Source of the DNA: Haematococcus lacustris | Lineage: Eukaryota > Chlorophyta > Chlorophyceae > Chlamydomonadales > Haematococcaceae | Direction: 5' to 3' | DNA length: 64,000 bases | Assembly: GCA_030144725.1 (NCBI GenBank) | Contig: JASKMD010000220.1 | Coordinates: 1-64,000 of the forward strand | Shown: positions 1 through 11,400 of the stretch, piece by piece | Position numbering within the stretch: the first letter of the stretch is position 1 | Layout of the letters: each line of letters opens with the position of its first letter | Notes under the pieces: model-generated | Database searches by the model: none | The model's input: only the letters and a program-made list of their open reading frames with translations | Told to the model about the DNA's origin: nothing | Translations under genes and position numbers: made by a program

Positions 1-1506
1 CGCTGCTGGCGGGAGACACGGGACCAGGCACCAGCGCCTGGGGCTGGGGTAGAGGTGGAGGCAGGGGGTGAGGCGGGGGTGGGGGCTGGGGCTGGGACTG
101 GGACTGGGGCAGATAGTGCGACAGGGGCTGGGTCAGGAGCTGGGGCTGAGGTACAGGGTTGGGGGGCAGGGGTTGGGGTGCTGCTGCTGCTCCTGTCCCC
201 CCTGGTGCTGCCAGCACCTGGCAGGCCTTGGGGTCTTGGGGGGGTGGGGTGACCCCTACTGGCCCCCCCCCACCCCTGAGCTGGCCCCCTGCTGCTGCTG
301 CTGCTGCTGGGGTAGGCCCCCCCCCTGCCGGCGTCCCAGCATGCAGCTCTGGCCCCTGACCCGCAATGTGGCCTACATAGAACAGGCGGTTGCCCAGCTC
401 TGCCTCCCCACACGCCCCTGAGGTGCCATTGACTCGCCTGCTGGCCCCCAGCCCCCCACCCCCTCCCACCTTCTCCGCTACCCCTGCGGTGGCGGCAGTC
501 CCTGCGCCCCTGCTGCTGCTGCTGCTGCCAGGCTGCTGCTCAGGGGGCTGCCTGGTGGCTGAGATGGCGCTGGAGGGGGGTTGCAGGGCGGGGGTGGGGC
601 TGGGCTGGTGGGCACGGCCAGGAGGCAACCAGGAGGAGGGGGAGGAAGGCGTGGCGGAAGAAGAGTGGTAGGTGCTGTTGCTGGCAGCATGGCAGCTGCC
701 GCCCCCCCGCTCCCCCCCCCACCCCACCCCCCCTGATGACCCAGCTGAGCTGCCCCGGCTGGGTCTGTTGGGCTGGGTTGGGGGGGCAAGCACCCAGAGC
801 TGGTTGCTGCTGCTGCTGCCGCTGCTGCCGGGTGGCCCCTGAGCCGGCACCAGCTGGCGTGGTGATGACGGCTGCAGCCCGGGGAGGGCTGCCGCCCCCC
901 CCCCCCTGAGGACACCCATGGGGCGTGCTGCCTGCCTGCCTGCTGCTGAGCCCAGCTGCAGCCCCTGGTCCTGGAGCCCCTGGCCCTGGCCCCCCTTGAC
1001 CCCCACCTGAGGCCAGCCGGGCGCTGACCCGTGGGCCTAGCAGCTGCCAGGCAGCTTCCCTGTCAGACAAGCTGCTGACGCGAAGCTGCTGCACGGCTGG
1101 GCCGCTGGGGCAGGGGCTGCTGCTGCTGCTGCTGCTGGGGGGGTGGGGGGGCCAGGGGCAACCAGCTGCACTATGTGAGGGCGGCTGCGAGCTGCTTGCT
1201 GGGCCGGGGGGGGGGCCCAGCCTGCTGTCCTGGCACCACCCCTGCCCTGCCCCCCCCGGCCCTGCTGCTGTGTCGGCTGCTGCTGACCCCCCACTGCCTC
1301 CTGCCTCGGCCCTGGATGCCCCCCCCCCTGCTGCTGCCTCCCCCCCTGCTGCTGCTGCCCCCCCTGCTGCTGCAGTGGGGGTGGTGCTGGTGGTCGCAGA
1401 GCACGTCGGGGAGGTTGGGGTCGGGCTGAGGTGTGGTGCGGGGGGTGAGGGGGTGGGCTGCTGCTCAACGCTGCCCTGACCTGATTCAATAGCAGGGCAA
1501 TGGGGT

Positions 1507-1538
<32 letters not shown>

Positions 1539-2001
1539 GGGGGGGGGGCAGGGGGGGGCAGGGGGGGGCTGCTGCTGCGGCGTTGCATGGCCAGGTTTGC
1601 ATGGACCGAGGGTTTCAGAGCTGGGAGGGGGGCAGCACCCCATGACAGGGTCGGCTGCTGATCCCCCTGCTGCTGCTGCTGCTGCTGTCCCCCCTGGCCC
1701 CCTAGACCCAGCTGCCCCCCCTGCTGCTGCTGCTGCTGAGGGGCTTGCAGCGGTGGCTGGGGCAAGGGTGGGTGGGTCTGAACGTGCAGGGTTGGTAGGA
1801 GGTGTCTGGGGGGTGGGGAGGTGCTGCTGCTGTGCCTGGGCTGTATCACAGGCGGGGGACAGGGTAGGGGCTGAGGGAGGGGGGGCGGGAGGGGGGGGAG
1901 GGGGGGCCAGCGGTGCTGCTGCTGACTGATATGCTGGGGCAGAGGGAGGCTGCACTGTGGGGGTATGCTGCTGCTGCTGCTGCAGTAGTTGCTGCTGCTT
2001 C

Positions 2002-2032
<31 letters not shown>

Positions 2033-2249
2033 CAGGTGCTCTGCTGCTGCTGGGGGGAGGGGGGGTGCTGCTGAGGGTGCGGCTGGGTCTGGCCATGGCA
2101 GAAGCAGGCCTGGTGGCGGCTGCAGCCTGGGGGTGGGGGCGTGGGGTAGGGGCAGCAGCCACCCAGCCCTGTAAGTACTCGGGCAGGTCATGGTCAGCAA
2201 CAGCACCGTCAGCACCATGATCATCAACCACATAGCAGGCAGTCGCCAT
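1..2249 (-). CDS. Low-complexity Q/P/A/S-rich protein, partial (runs off left edge)
   Basis: Function not recognised. An ATG at 2249 opens a frame beginning MATACYVVDDHGADGAVADH, then DLPEYLQGW, and continues for about 570 codons to a stop near 540. The rest is homopolymeric: poly-Gln around 1960-2040, poly-Ala/poly-Ser around 1660-1740 and 1510-1545, and poly-Pro runs. Beyond 540 a coding-like minus frame reappears near 300-410 (AELGNRLFYVGHIAGQGPEL) and continues to the edge, so splicing and a start upstream of the left edge are likely. It lies downstream of the TTLL gene on the same strand. Much of the frame could be a by-product of CTG/CAG repeats, which stay open in several frames; only the unique N-terminal stretch and the 300-410 stretch argue for real coding. 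Confidence 0.4.
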
Positions 2250-2671
2250 CACTCGTCACACTATATACCCCCAGCTTCGGGATAGGGTAAGAGGGCATGG
2301 GTTTCAGCATGGAGGTCACTTTCCTTACCCATCAGTAAGAGTAACCCGGTGTGTTTCATTTTTTCTACCCGGTGTACCGTACTATCTGTTTCGATTCGCG
2401 AGGCCCCGTATATTAAAATTAAATACTCTTTCCCGACCTCAAAAAACATTGTTTACTTTTCCCCGATGCAAAAATTGCAGCAAATTACAGTTTTGAGGAT
2501 GTGGGTGTGCTTGTAAATATTTTGGACAGCCATCCCTTGCATACCATGTCAATCCTCCGTGGTTCACACAGTACTTGCTCAGGTCATCAAGTCAAGCCAC
2601 CCGGTCACCAAGTCAAAGCCACTGTGCAAGGGCACTGTCACGATGCAACAAGTCACCGTCTGGACTTTGCA

Positions 2672-2863
2672 CTAAATAGGGCACTGAACCTCTCCCATGA
2701 AGTCATGGTGCTCGCAGTGCTGAAATAACTCTTCATCCTCCTCTGGACACTCAAAGTTGCCCAAGCAACCACCCCATGCCGCAGCCTTGGCCAAGGCAAG
2801 CACCCCAGTAGCTGACTTTGTGCGGTTAGCCTCCCAAGCTGCTGCCCCAGCTTGGCCAGCCAC
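2672..2863 (-). pseudogene. Transposon ORF fragment (GVLALAKA...HDFM..QCP family)
   Basis: This minus-strand frame contains GVLALAKAAAW, then an acidic stretch with C and HC spacing, and ends HDFMGEVQCPI. It aligns with the plus-strand ORF at 47586-47804 (GVLALAKATAW ... HDFMSKAQCPM), inside the other copy of this transposon family. The Cys/His spacing could form a small zinc-binding site, which is inference. It is probably the C-terminal exon of a transposon protein, isolated here from any intact upstream part. Confidence 0.5.
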
Positions 2864-3071
2864 CCCGGCTGCAGCCCCAGCCTAACCAAACACCCCAAAA
2901 TCTGACTTTGTGCAGCCAGCCACCCCGGCTGAAAACCTGCCAAGTACCCACCCCTCGCTGCTGGCACTGCTATCGTCGTTGTTGGGGTCATGGCAAGTCA
3001 TTGCCCGCTGCTTGTGTTATTGCTGGGTCATAGCGACTCGTTGGTAGCTGTCATCACAAGCACGCAAAGTG

Positions 3072-3386
3072 CTAGCATTCTTGCAGCCGCCGTGCAAGGA
3101 CGAGGTCACTCATGCCTTTCATGTGCTGGTGGGCTGCAACAACCCATACCAGGCTGATAGGCTTTAGACACTTGCCGCTGATCAAGAGCATCAAGAGCAC
3201 CTTTGAGGGAGCATCACGATCGAGAGCCCTCTGATAGTGCATTTCATCGTGTTGGTCAGCCTGGCATAGCATATTTTCGGCTGCGTCGTCAACAGCGATT
3301 CCACGGACCACAAAGCGGTCCGTCGCACCACCATTAACGCAGGTCAAATAAGTAATGGATAATCGGCGAGACGAGGACGAGTCCAT
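3072..3386 (-). pseudogene. Unrecognised ORF inside transposon copy 1
   Basis: A 104-codon minus-strand frame beginning MDSSSSRRLSITYLTCVNGG, with DQHDEMHYQRALDRDAPSKV in the middle. I do not recognise the family. Its position between the inverted ends and its shared strand with the fragment at 2672-2863 suggest it is part of the transposon's own gene. No counterpart was seen in the shorter copy at 47.4-48.0 kb. Confidence 0.3.
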
Positions 3387-3421
3387 TGGATTCGCGTAAT
3401 GAGCGAGGTAGAGGCGATTAT

Positions 3422-3631
3422 CTAGTATGTAATTGAGTTTTACTCAGTTGTAATCGTTAATAGACCTCGTTTTAAGAATCGTTAACTGCAGCGACCTGGT
3501 GTATTAACAAAAAGTGCTCCCAACGAACACGTAACAGCCGGCCAGCACCATCGCAGGGGACAAGAAGCATCACATTGCGCGGCTTCGCCGCGCCAATAGA
3601 GCCTCGCCTACGTAAAACTCAATTACACTAG
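3422..3631. mobile_element. Nested 210-bp inverted-repeat element (MITE-like)
   Basis: The left end CTAGTATGTAATTGAGTTTT (3422-3441) is matched in inverted orientation by GTAAAACTCAATTACACTAG (3612-3631), differing mainly by a 2-bp insertion. The interior is non-coding and includes a short GC hairpin, CGCGGC TTC GCCGCG, near 3577. It lies inside the larger transposon at 2375-4294, so it probably inserted later. Confidence 0.55.
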
Positions 3632-3641
3632 AGAATGGAGT

Positions 3642-3691
3642 CGCCAGGGCCGTTTTAGGCAGTTGAAAAAGGCTCGGTCTCGGCCCTGGCG
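3642..3691. repeat. Perfect 11-bp inverted repeat (hairpin)
   Basis: CGCCAGGGCCG at 3642-3652 and its exact reverse complement CGGCCCTGGCG at 3681-3691 flank a 28-bp loop. It sits just outside the nested 210-bp element, within transposon copy 1. Role unknown. Confidence 0.5.
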
Positions 3692-3758
3692 CGGGGCAGC
3701 TCTCGACCTAAAACGCCTAAAACGACCCGCGACACCATTATCTACTACATCTGAGGTC

Positions 3759-3846
3759 CGCGGCCCGTCAAATATACAAAAGCGTACCCCGCGGCCCATC
3801 AATTATACAAAAGCGTACCCCGCGGCCCGGCAATCATACAAAAGCG
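3759..3846. repeat. 31-bp tandem repeat, about 3 copies
   Basis: Units begin CGCGGCCC and continue to ATACAAAAGCG, starting at 3759, 3790 and 3821, with a few substitutions between units. It lies within the 2375-4294 transposon. Subterminal tandem repeats can be transposase-binding sites, but nothing here proves that. Confidence 0.75.
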
Positions 3847-4294
3847 CGGTCAACGGCGGGTCAATTCTGAAGAGTTTTATACGTCCAAACGGCTTAGCGG
3901 CCAATGCGATACGCTGGCCTTGCTCATCACCCGAGCTAACCAAGCATGCCCGGAGCCCAAAGCTCGGTGTTGACATGCCAGCCTGGCATATATAAACATA
4001 CATGCCAGCGTGGCATCATCTCTAAGCTAAGCTTCCGCGCTTAGTCGCATTGGTGAGGTGCTATCGCGCAAGTCGCGGAACCGATCTTGCAAGCCATACT
4101 TGCAAGTTTCGGAAAGCTGCAGAGTACGCATAGCTAGCTGTCGGAGAGGTCTATATGGCTGGAGTGCAACTAAGGTCGGTAGAATAGTGGCTCCGTCCAC
4201 CCCCGCGTTATGGAGAATTATTTGATCCTGTATTTTGCATACACCTCAGATATTTGTCGACTTTTGCAGACGCGAATCGAATGAGAGTACGGTA

Positions 4295-5128
4295 GTTCTT
4301 ATTACCATTAATACGAATATTATCTCAATGTCGAACCATGATGGACAGAGCATCCACAGAGTGGCATTGATGCATGTTGTGAAGGAACACTGAAATCACA
4401 CTTAATTCACACTTAACACTCAAAACATACTAATGCCATGTACATTGCGTACCAGGGCATGCGGCGTACAGGCGGTCTGCACATATGCTACGCACATTGC
4501 GCCAAGGTCGAGGCTGAGCTGTTTTGGGGTGCCTGAAACGTCCCAGAGCGATGCCATTTTCAAGTTTTGATTCATTTTGGTGCATTGCGGCTACACTCTG
4601 TGCGGCAAAGCCGCAATTTTGAATTGCGACACTTGAAAATTGAACGGCTTCAACTGTAATTTTTCAAATGGTCTGAGCCGTGGGAGTCATGCCGCCTAAG
4701 CTGTATGCATATATTATCTGTTTTGCTTGATACATTAATAAACAAATGACATTTGTGCCTGCTTATGTAAATAGTATTCAGGGCACTTCCACCACACTCC
4801 CATTCTACAAACAGATGGTTGTTGGCAGACCAGGGACAGGGCATCGGAACCTGACAGTGTTGGTGGCAGCTTCAGTGGCAGCAAGAGCAGCAGGGGCAGC
4901 AGGGGCAGAAGCAGGAGCAGGAGCAGGGGCAGGGGCAGGAGCAGGAGCAGCAGGGGCAGCAGCAGGGGGGGCAGCAGGGGCAGCAGGGGAGTAGATGTAG
5001 GAGCAGCAGCAGGGGCCTCAAATCATTAGCTAGAGTGGACAAGTGAAAATGGCAGCAAATTTTCGCAGATTGCAGGTCAAAGATCGTTTTTCATAGGGCA
5101 ATGCGCGATAGTTCGTAAAGAGACCGTT
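4295..5128. other. Intergenic AT-richer stretch plus GCAGGA/GGGCAGCA simple repeat
   Basis: From 4295 to 4860 I see no gene and no clear repeat structure. From about 4867 to 5010 there is a G-rich tract of GGCAGCAGG and GGAGCAG units that is open in several frames but looks non-coding. The stretch separates transposon copy 1 from the 3' end of the TTLL gene. Confidence 0.5.
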
Positions 5129-5443
5129 TCATTGCGAGAAATGAGCTATGAAACATGGCAATTCATAGTAACCTCCATATATAGCGCTCATAATGAAACA
5201 CTGGTGCAGACCCTGTTGTGGGGAGGTAGGGTGACCAGGCAGGAAGTGATGGGCAGGGGCGGGAGGGGCTCTGACCTGAGCTGCTGCTCCTGCTGGGGTG
5301 CCCCCCCCCGGGGGTCGACTGAATGCAGCAGAGAGTCGAAACCCGGCCGGGGCCGCAGCCCCCTGGTTTGTGTTGTACTGTCCGCTGCTTGGGAGGGGCT
5401 GCCATTGGGCCTGAGCCAGGCCCTGCTGCTGCTGATGTTGATA

Positions 5444-5481
<38 letters not shown>

Positions 5482-8400
5482 ATGTGCTGTGAGGTGATGG
5501 AGGGTGCGGGTAAGCACAGTCCTCTGCCTTGCCAGTGCCCCAGCCTTGATGCTGCACCCACTGCTGATTCTGCTGTTGACCGGGTCGAGCCTGTTGCCAG
5601 GGCTGTTGGTTGAGCCCCCCGCTGCTCTGCTGCTGCTGCTGCTGGGGCGGCGACGCCAGCAGCTGCTGCTGGCTCCCCTTGTACTGCAGGAGCTGGTGAT
5701 GCAGCAGCTGTTGCGGGGCAGTACGGCCTGGGACCAGGACATACCCACCCCCACCCCCATCCAGCCTGGCACCCCCCAATCCCTCTCCAGACACCCCCAA
5801 GGGGGGGGTCCTCCTGGCTGCTGACCTTACCTGCGGCCGCTGCAGCTGGCCGTTGCTGCGCAGGAATGCAGAGTCAACGGAGGAGTGGGCTGATTGAGGA
5901 CGACTGGAGGGAAAGCTGCCTGGGCGCAACAAGGGCACCCAACCCTGCCCTGGCCCTTCTTCGCCCCCGCCCCATTGCTCCATTCCTGCCTGTGCCCCAG
6001 ACATGGTGGTTGGTAGGTTGAGGTGGTTGGGGTAGCTGGGGTGGTTGGGGTGGGAGGAGGGCAACGGCAGGCAGCCAGGGGGCACGGCCCCAGGACCCAT
6101 GTTGATGAGGGCGGCGAAACTGATGGCGACCGGCCCTGGAGGAGGTTGGCCGGCAGCGCCCGAGTACCCCGCGCCGGAAGCCGCGCCGGGAGCCAAGCGC
6201 ACCGACATTTGGGCGGGAAGGTACAACAGCTGCGGGTGCCCTCCCGTGTTTCCCGCTGCCCAAGGTGCGCCGGCGGGCGCGGGGCCTGCTTGCAGCACAT
6301 GGACCGCCCCGGCGGCGGTTGAGGCGGTTGGCGCGGAGAAAGCGGTTAAGACACCTGGGCTTGTGAGCTCCAGGCTTTTCTCAGCAGCCTTCTTCGCCCG
6401 CCGCTCAGCTGCGAGGGACGCGAGGCGGTCGCGGTGTGCCTTGGCCCGCGCCTTGTCTGCGCGGACACTGTCACTGTCTCCTCCAAGCTGCGCCTCCTCC
6501 TTCCGACGCCGCTCGTCGCTCAAGGCGTCGAGAGCGCGCTTTGCCTTGGCCTGGAGGGAGGGAGGGCCGAGGGCAGGGTGCGAGAAAGGCCAGGGCGACA
6601 TTGCTGGGTGGGCGGGCCTTGAACGGCCCCAAATACAGCCCACAAACCGGGTCACAGCGTATATGACAATGGTATGAGGGCAAGCTGCGCACTGGTGAGG
6701 AATGATCGGCACACCTTGGACAGCTTGCTTGCAGCCCTGACCAATGATCCCGGCTGGAACACAAGCGAGCCGGTGTCGACTTGATCGGCTGTCCACATGC
6801 CCCGCTGCCAGCCGCCCACCTGTCCCCAGGCCTGCTGCGCACATGCCCTTATGCTGCAGCCCTGGCTCTCACCTGGAAGCTGGACTGGAATAGGTCCCCG
6901 GCCCCCCTGAGGAGCTCCTCATAAAGCGCCTGGCGATCCGGGTCAGGGGAGGGGAAGATGCGCGTGAAGCCCCCGCTGAGCTTCACCTCGTACGCCTCCC
7001 GCTGCTGCACCACCTCGGCCCTGGCACACAGCCAGGCAGCACACAGCCAGGCTGTCAGGCTGCCACACTGCCCAACACCAGGGCGACATTCACCAGGCCT
7101 CAACCCATGCACACAGCTTCATCTCGTCACATGCAAACATCACATTTTGGGGGCAAAAATCACACATGCATGTTTGTTACACGGTTGGCATTGTCGTGAC
7201 TGTGGCGTGACGTGACGGAAGATGCCCTGGTGCGGGGGGGGTGTGCAAGCTCATCCAACCCACCATTTTGTGGCAGTTGCCTAAGGCATACAGACAGCCC
7301 ATGCCTCTACCTCATCCATTGATTATCCATTGCTTATCCATCAGATCCTGTGCTGTGCTGGGCCATGTTGTGCATCAAAACACACATTAAACCGCACTGT
7401 ACTGTACTTTGTACTGCATTATGTACTACACTGCACTGTACTGTACTGTACTTTGTACTGCGTTATACTGTGCTTTGTACTGCAGTGTGCAGCAGAGGGC
7501 TCTAAGCTAGCTCCTGCAAGCACTCCTACCATCCATTCTCCCTCACCAGCGCCCCCCTCCCCCCCTTCACCAGCGCCCCCTCCCTCCCCCCCCTCAGCCG
7601 CCTCCAGCACTTACCGCCAAGCTTCCATCTCCTCCAGGGTTCGTGGTCTGCCTGCCGCAGCCTCCCACCCCCCAGGCCCCTGCTGCCCCCCCCCCTGCTG
7701 CCCCCTCCCCTGCTGCCCCCCCCCCTGCTGCAGTAGACTCGGGGCAGAGTCCTGCTCTCCATCCTCTGCCAGCAAAGCGGTTGGAGTAGCTTCAGTGGTG
7801 GTTGTGGTGGTTGTGGTAGTTGAAGGGGGTGGGCGTGCTGATGCAGGCCGGCTGATGGGATTACCACAAGAGGGAGCGGGGGCCATGGCAGGTGGCAGTG
7901 AGGGGGGCAGCTCCTGGACGACCGCCCTGGGACTAGCTGCAGCCAAGCTACCACTGGCAGCTGAGACCCCAGCACTGGTGGCAGCTGACGTGGAGGTGGT
8001 GGTGGTGGTGGTGGTGGTAGGGTTGTGCGGAGGAGGAGGGTGGCCTGGGTGGCCTGCCATGCTGCCGCCCCCCCCACCCCCTCCACCCCCTCCGGTGGGG
8101 GGTCCGCCGCCCCCTGTGCCCCCCCCCAGCATGCTGCTCAGCTTCTTGCGCTGCTGCAGTGTGACTGGCTTCTGCAGGGGCTCCAGCAGGCGGCCGGCAG
8201 CGGCGCGCTTCTCAGCTTTGCGGCTGCGGGCGATGAGCTTGGGGTCGATGCGCACCTGCAGCAGGCTAGACCGCAGCCAGGTCCACCTCTGGAGCTGGTT
8301 GGGCGAGGTGAGGAGGAAGGAGGGGGGAAGGGGGAGGGAGAGGGGGGAGGGAGAGGCGGCAGGGGGAAGGGGAGAGGGAGAGGGGGGAGGGAGAGGCGGC

Positions 8401-11400
8401 AGGGGGAAGGGGAGAGGGAGAGGGGGGAGGGAGAGGCGGGAGGGGAAAAGGGAGAGGGAGAGGGGGAAGGGAGAGGCGGGAGGGGGAAGGGAAGAGGGAG
8501 AGGGGGGAGGGAGAGGCGGGAGGGGGAAGTGGAGGGGGAGAGGGGGAGGGAGAGGCGGGAGGGGGAAGGGGAGAGGGACAGGGTTTGCCTGCCCTGCCCT
8601 GCTCTGACCTGACCCACCCTCCCCTACTCTGACCCGCCCTGCCCTGTCCTCCCCTACTTCACCCTGCCCTGTGCTGCCCCACCCTGCCCTGCTCCCCTGC
8701 GCCCTGCGGTCCCTGCCCTGCAGCAACCCTCAGCAGGAGCTTGCAGCCGCCTCACCAGCTTTATGGTGTCCGTGATCAGTTCCTCCTTGATGGCCAGGTC
8801 AAGGGGCGAGTCGATGTTGAAAGAGGGCGAGTGGTTGACCTCGATCAGCCAGGGCTTGCACTCGCTGTCCAGCATCACGTCATACCTGCACATGGGCCCA
8901 ACACTGGGAATGACACTTGAAACGCTATGAGCATGTGCATGAGTATGAACACATGAGTATAAGTACATGAGCATGACTACAACATCAAGATCAAGATCAA
9001 GATCAAGATCACAGGATGTGGCCACGCAACGCCAACAGGCACAGGCATGTCATCATGATGGTAGCAATGCCCGCACTGATGTACAGCAACACAGCAGCAC
9101 TGCAGGCAGCAGTCATCACCATCTTATGAGGAGCAGTGCAACTGGGAAGGAGGGGAAGCCATGAGGTGCGTGTTGGGAACATAAGCTACATGAGCTGCTA
9201 GAAGCAAGTCATGCAACTTTATGCATCTTTGTTTCCACAGCAGCCTGGGGAATACCAGGCACTGTTGCTTAAGTGGTGCCACAGCAGGTGCACCCAGCAA
9301 TTCTTTGTCAACCCACCCCATTACTGGTGATGATCAGATCAGATCAGATCAGATCAGATCAGATCTGGTCAGGTGAAGTTGCACCTCAAGGAGCCAGAAG
9401 GCAAGATGATGGGCCAGCCATGCATGCTGCCATGCATGCTGGTTTGAAGGCAAGGTGTGGGAGTGGAACGCCTGCCCGCCCCTGCCATTAACCCCCTGCG
9501 CCCTGTTGAGTGAACGACCCACCCACTCCTACCGCTAATGCCTGCCACCTAGGCCCCCCTCCCTGCCCCCTACCCCAACAACCCTGTACCTCCCACCCAC
9601 ACACAACAAGGAAGGAAGAAGGGGACGCATTGAGATGCTGGCCTTGTGGTCTTGTGGTCAAGGCAAGACCGGTGGACTGGCCCACCCCCCGCCCCCTGCC
9701 CGCCACCCCCCGCTCCCAGTTAGGCCCCCCACGCACCCCAGCAGTTCAAAGCATGAGAAGCCATCGTTGTCTGGTGGCAGCACAGATCGGTAGTTGTTGC
9801 GCAGCACCGGCTGCACACTGATCAGGCTCTTGATGATGAGGTGCTGGATGCTGCACCACACGCCTGGCCAGTCAATGCCCTGCAGCAGCAGTGGGCAGCA
9901 GCAGGCAGGCTGGCGCTGCCTCGGCCCGGGGGCACTGCATGGCACTGCATGGCACTGCATGGCACTGCATGGCACTGCATGGCACTGCATGGCACCAAGT
10001 ACTATTGCATAGCAGTGCATTGCATGGCAGCGAATGGCACTGCATGACACTGCAGGGCTTTGCATGACACTGCATGGCATGACTTTAAAAAAACGACAGG
10101 GGGTGGGTGGGGCTCAAACGAAACTGACAGCAATCAAGTCATCCAGGAGAAGCATCAGGCACCACCGCACAAATACACCAAGGGCATGGTGCAGCCCTGA
10201 CCTGCCCTGACTGCTCTACTCTGTTTTGCCCTGCCCTGCCCTGTCTTGATGTGGCCTTCCTGACCTCCCTGATCTTTCCTGACTTCTTCCCTGACCCACT
10301 CTGCACACACTCTTGCCTGCCGTTCCCCGCTTTGGCCTGCCCTGGCCTATTGATGATGGTGGTGCTGCTGTTTAGAGATGGGCCTGAGATGGTGGTGGTG
10401 GTGGTGATGAGAAGGAAGCGAGCGTGATGATTGTGGTGATGGTGCTGCTGCTGTTGAGGTGTGACCTGAGAGGTGAGGTGTGACCTGAGAGGTGAGGTGC
10501 TTGGCTAGCTGCTCAATGGTCCACTTGCTGGCGTCCTCCCCCTCTTCACTAGACGCCTCGGTGCCCTGGGCTGCAACAAACTTCTCGTTGTGCTTGTTGA
10601 CCTGCAGACATGAGCGGGAGGGTGGGCAGGCAGGCAGCCAGGGGGGAGGGCATGAGGGCAGGGGGAGAGGCGGGGCAGGTGTACAGGCAGGCAGCCTTCG
10701 CCAGCCTTCAAGGACGGCACTTCATACAAGCTGCAGCACCTTGTCATGATTCAACTCCTCACATTTGAATTCCGCCCGTCCCCCTGCCTCACCCCCTTGG
10801 CCCATCCCCCTGCTCCATCCCCCTGCTCCATCGCCCTGCCCCACCCCCTTGCCCTATCCCCCGGCCCCACCGCGTAGTTGGTGAGGTGCATGTACGCCAC
10901 ATGCAGGTTGTCCGCCTTGGGCTTGGTGTACTTTTCCGTGCAGAAGCGCGCTAGGCCCTCCCTGAAGATGAACACCCTCAGCGGGTCGCAGGACAGCACC
11001 TGCAGGGCAGGGCAGGCCAGGGCAGGGCAGGGCAGGGCAGGGCAGGGTGGGTGTGGGGGAGGGCAGGGCAGGGCAGGGCAGGGCAGGGCAGGGCAGGGCA
11101 GGGCAGGGCAGGGCAGGGCAGGGCAGGGCAGGGCAGGGCAGGGCAGGGCAGGGCAGGGCAGGGCAGGGCAGGGCAGGGCAGGGCAGGGTGGGTGTGGGGG
11201 AGGGGAGGTCGGGGGGGGGCGGGGCAGGATACAGGGTATAGGTCAGGGGCTACAAAGGGGGTGAAGCTCAGGCAGTCAGGCAGCAGCATCCACACCAGCA
11301 TCAGGGTCAGAAAGGGTTTGATGCTCAGCCAGGTTTGAAGCATCGGCATCATCAGCAGCAGCGGTGGCATCAGTGGCATCAGTGGACCTTCACTAGCACC

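Larger units (their letters stand above)
2375..4294 (-). mobile_element. DNA transposon, inverted-end family 1, copy 1
   Basis: The ends are imperfect inverted repeats. The left end (2375-2400) begins TACCGTACT and ends TCGATTCGCG; the right end (4272-4294) is the reverse complement with the same outer TACCGTACT and inner TCGATTCGCG. The same TACCGTACTCTC end bounds a second copy at 47352-48013. Inside, on the minus strand, are fragments related to the ORF of copy 2 (see 2672-2863) and a second ORF at 3072-3386. A smaller inverted-repeat element (3422-3631) and a 31-bp tandem repeat lie inside. No target-site duplication is visible, and I could not place the element in a known superfamily. 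Confidence 0.6.

Noticed and set aside
8025..8726. Frames rich in Gly/Arg/Glu (plus) or Pro/Ser/Leu (minus)
   Set aside because: They follow the purine-only repeat at 8316-8580; only the minus frame below 8296 is retained as TTLL exon.
10878..11379. (AGQGR)n and (PALPC)n frames
   Set aside because: Translations of the GGGCA array.
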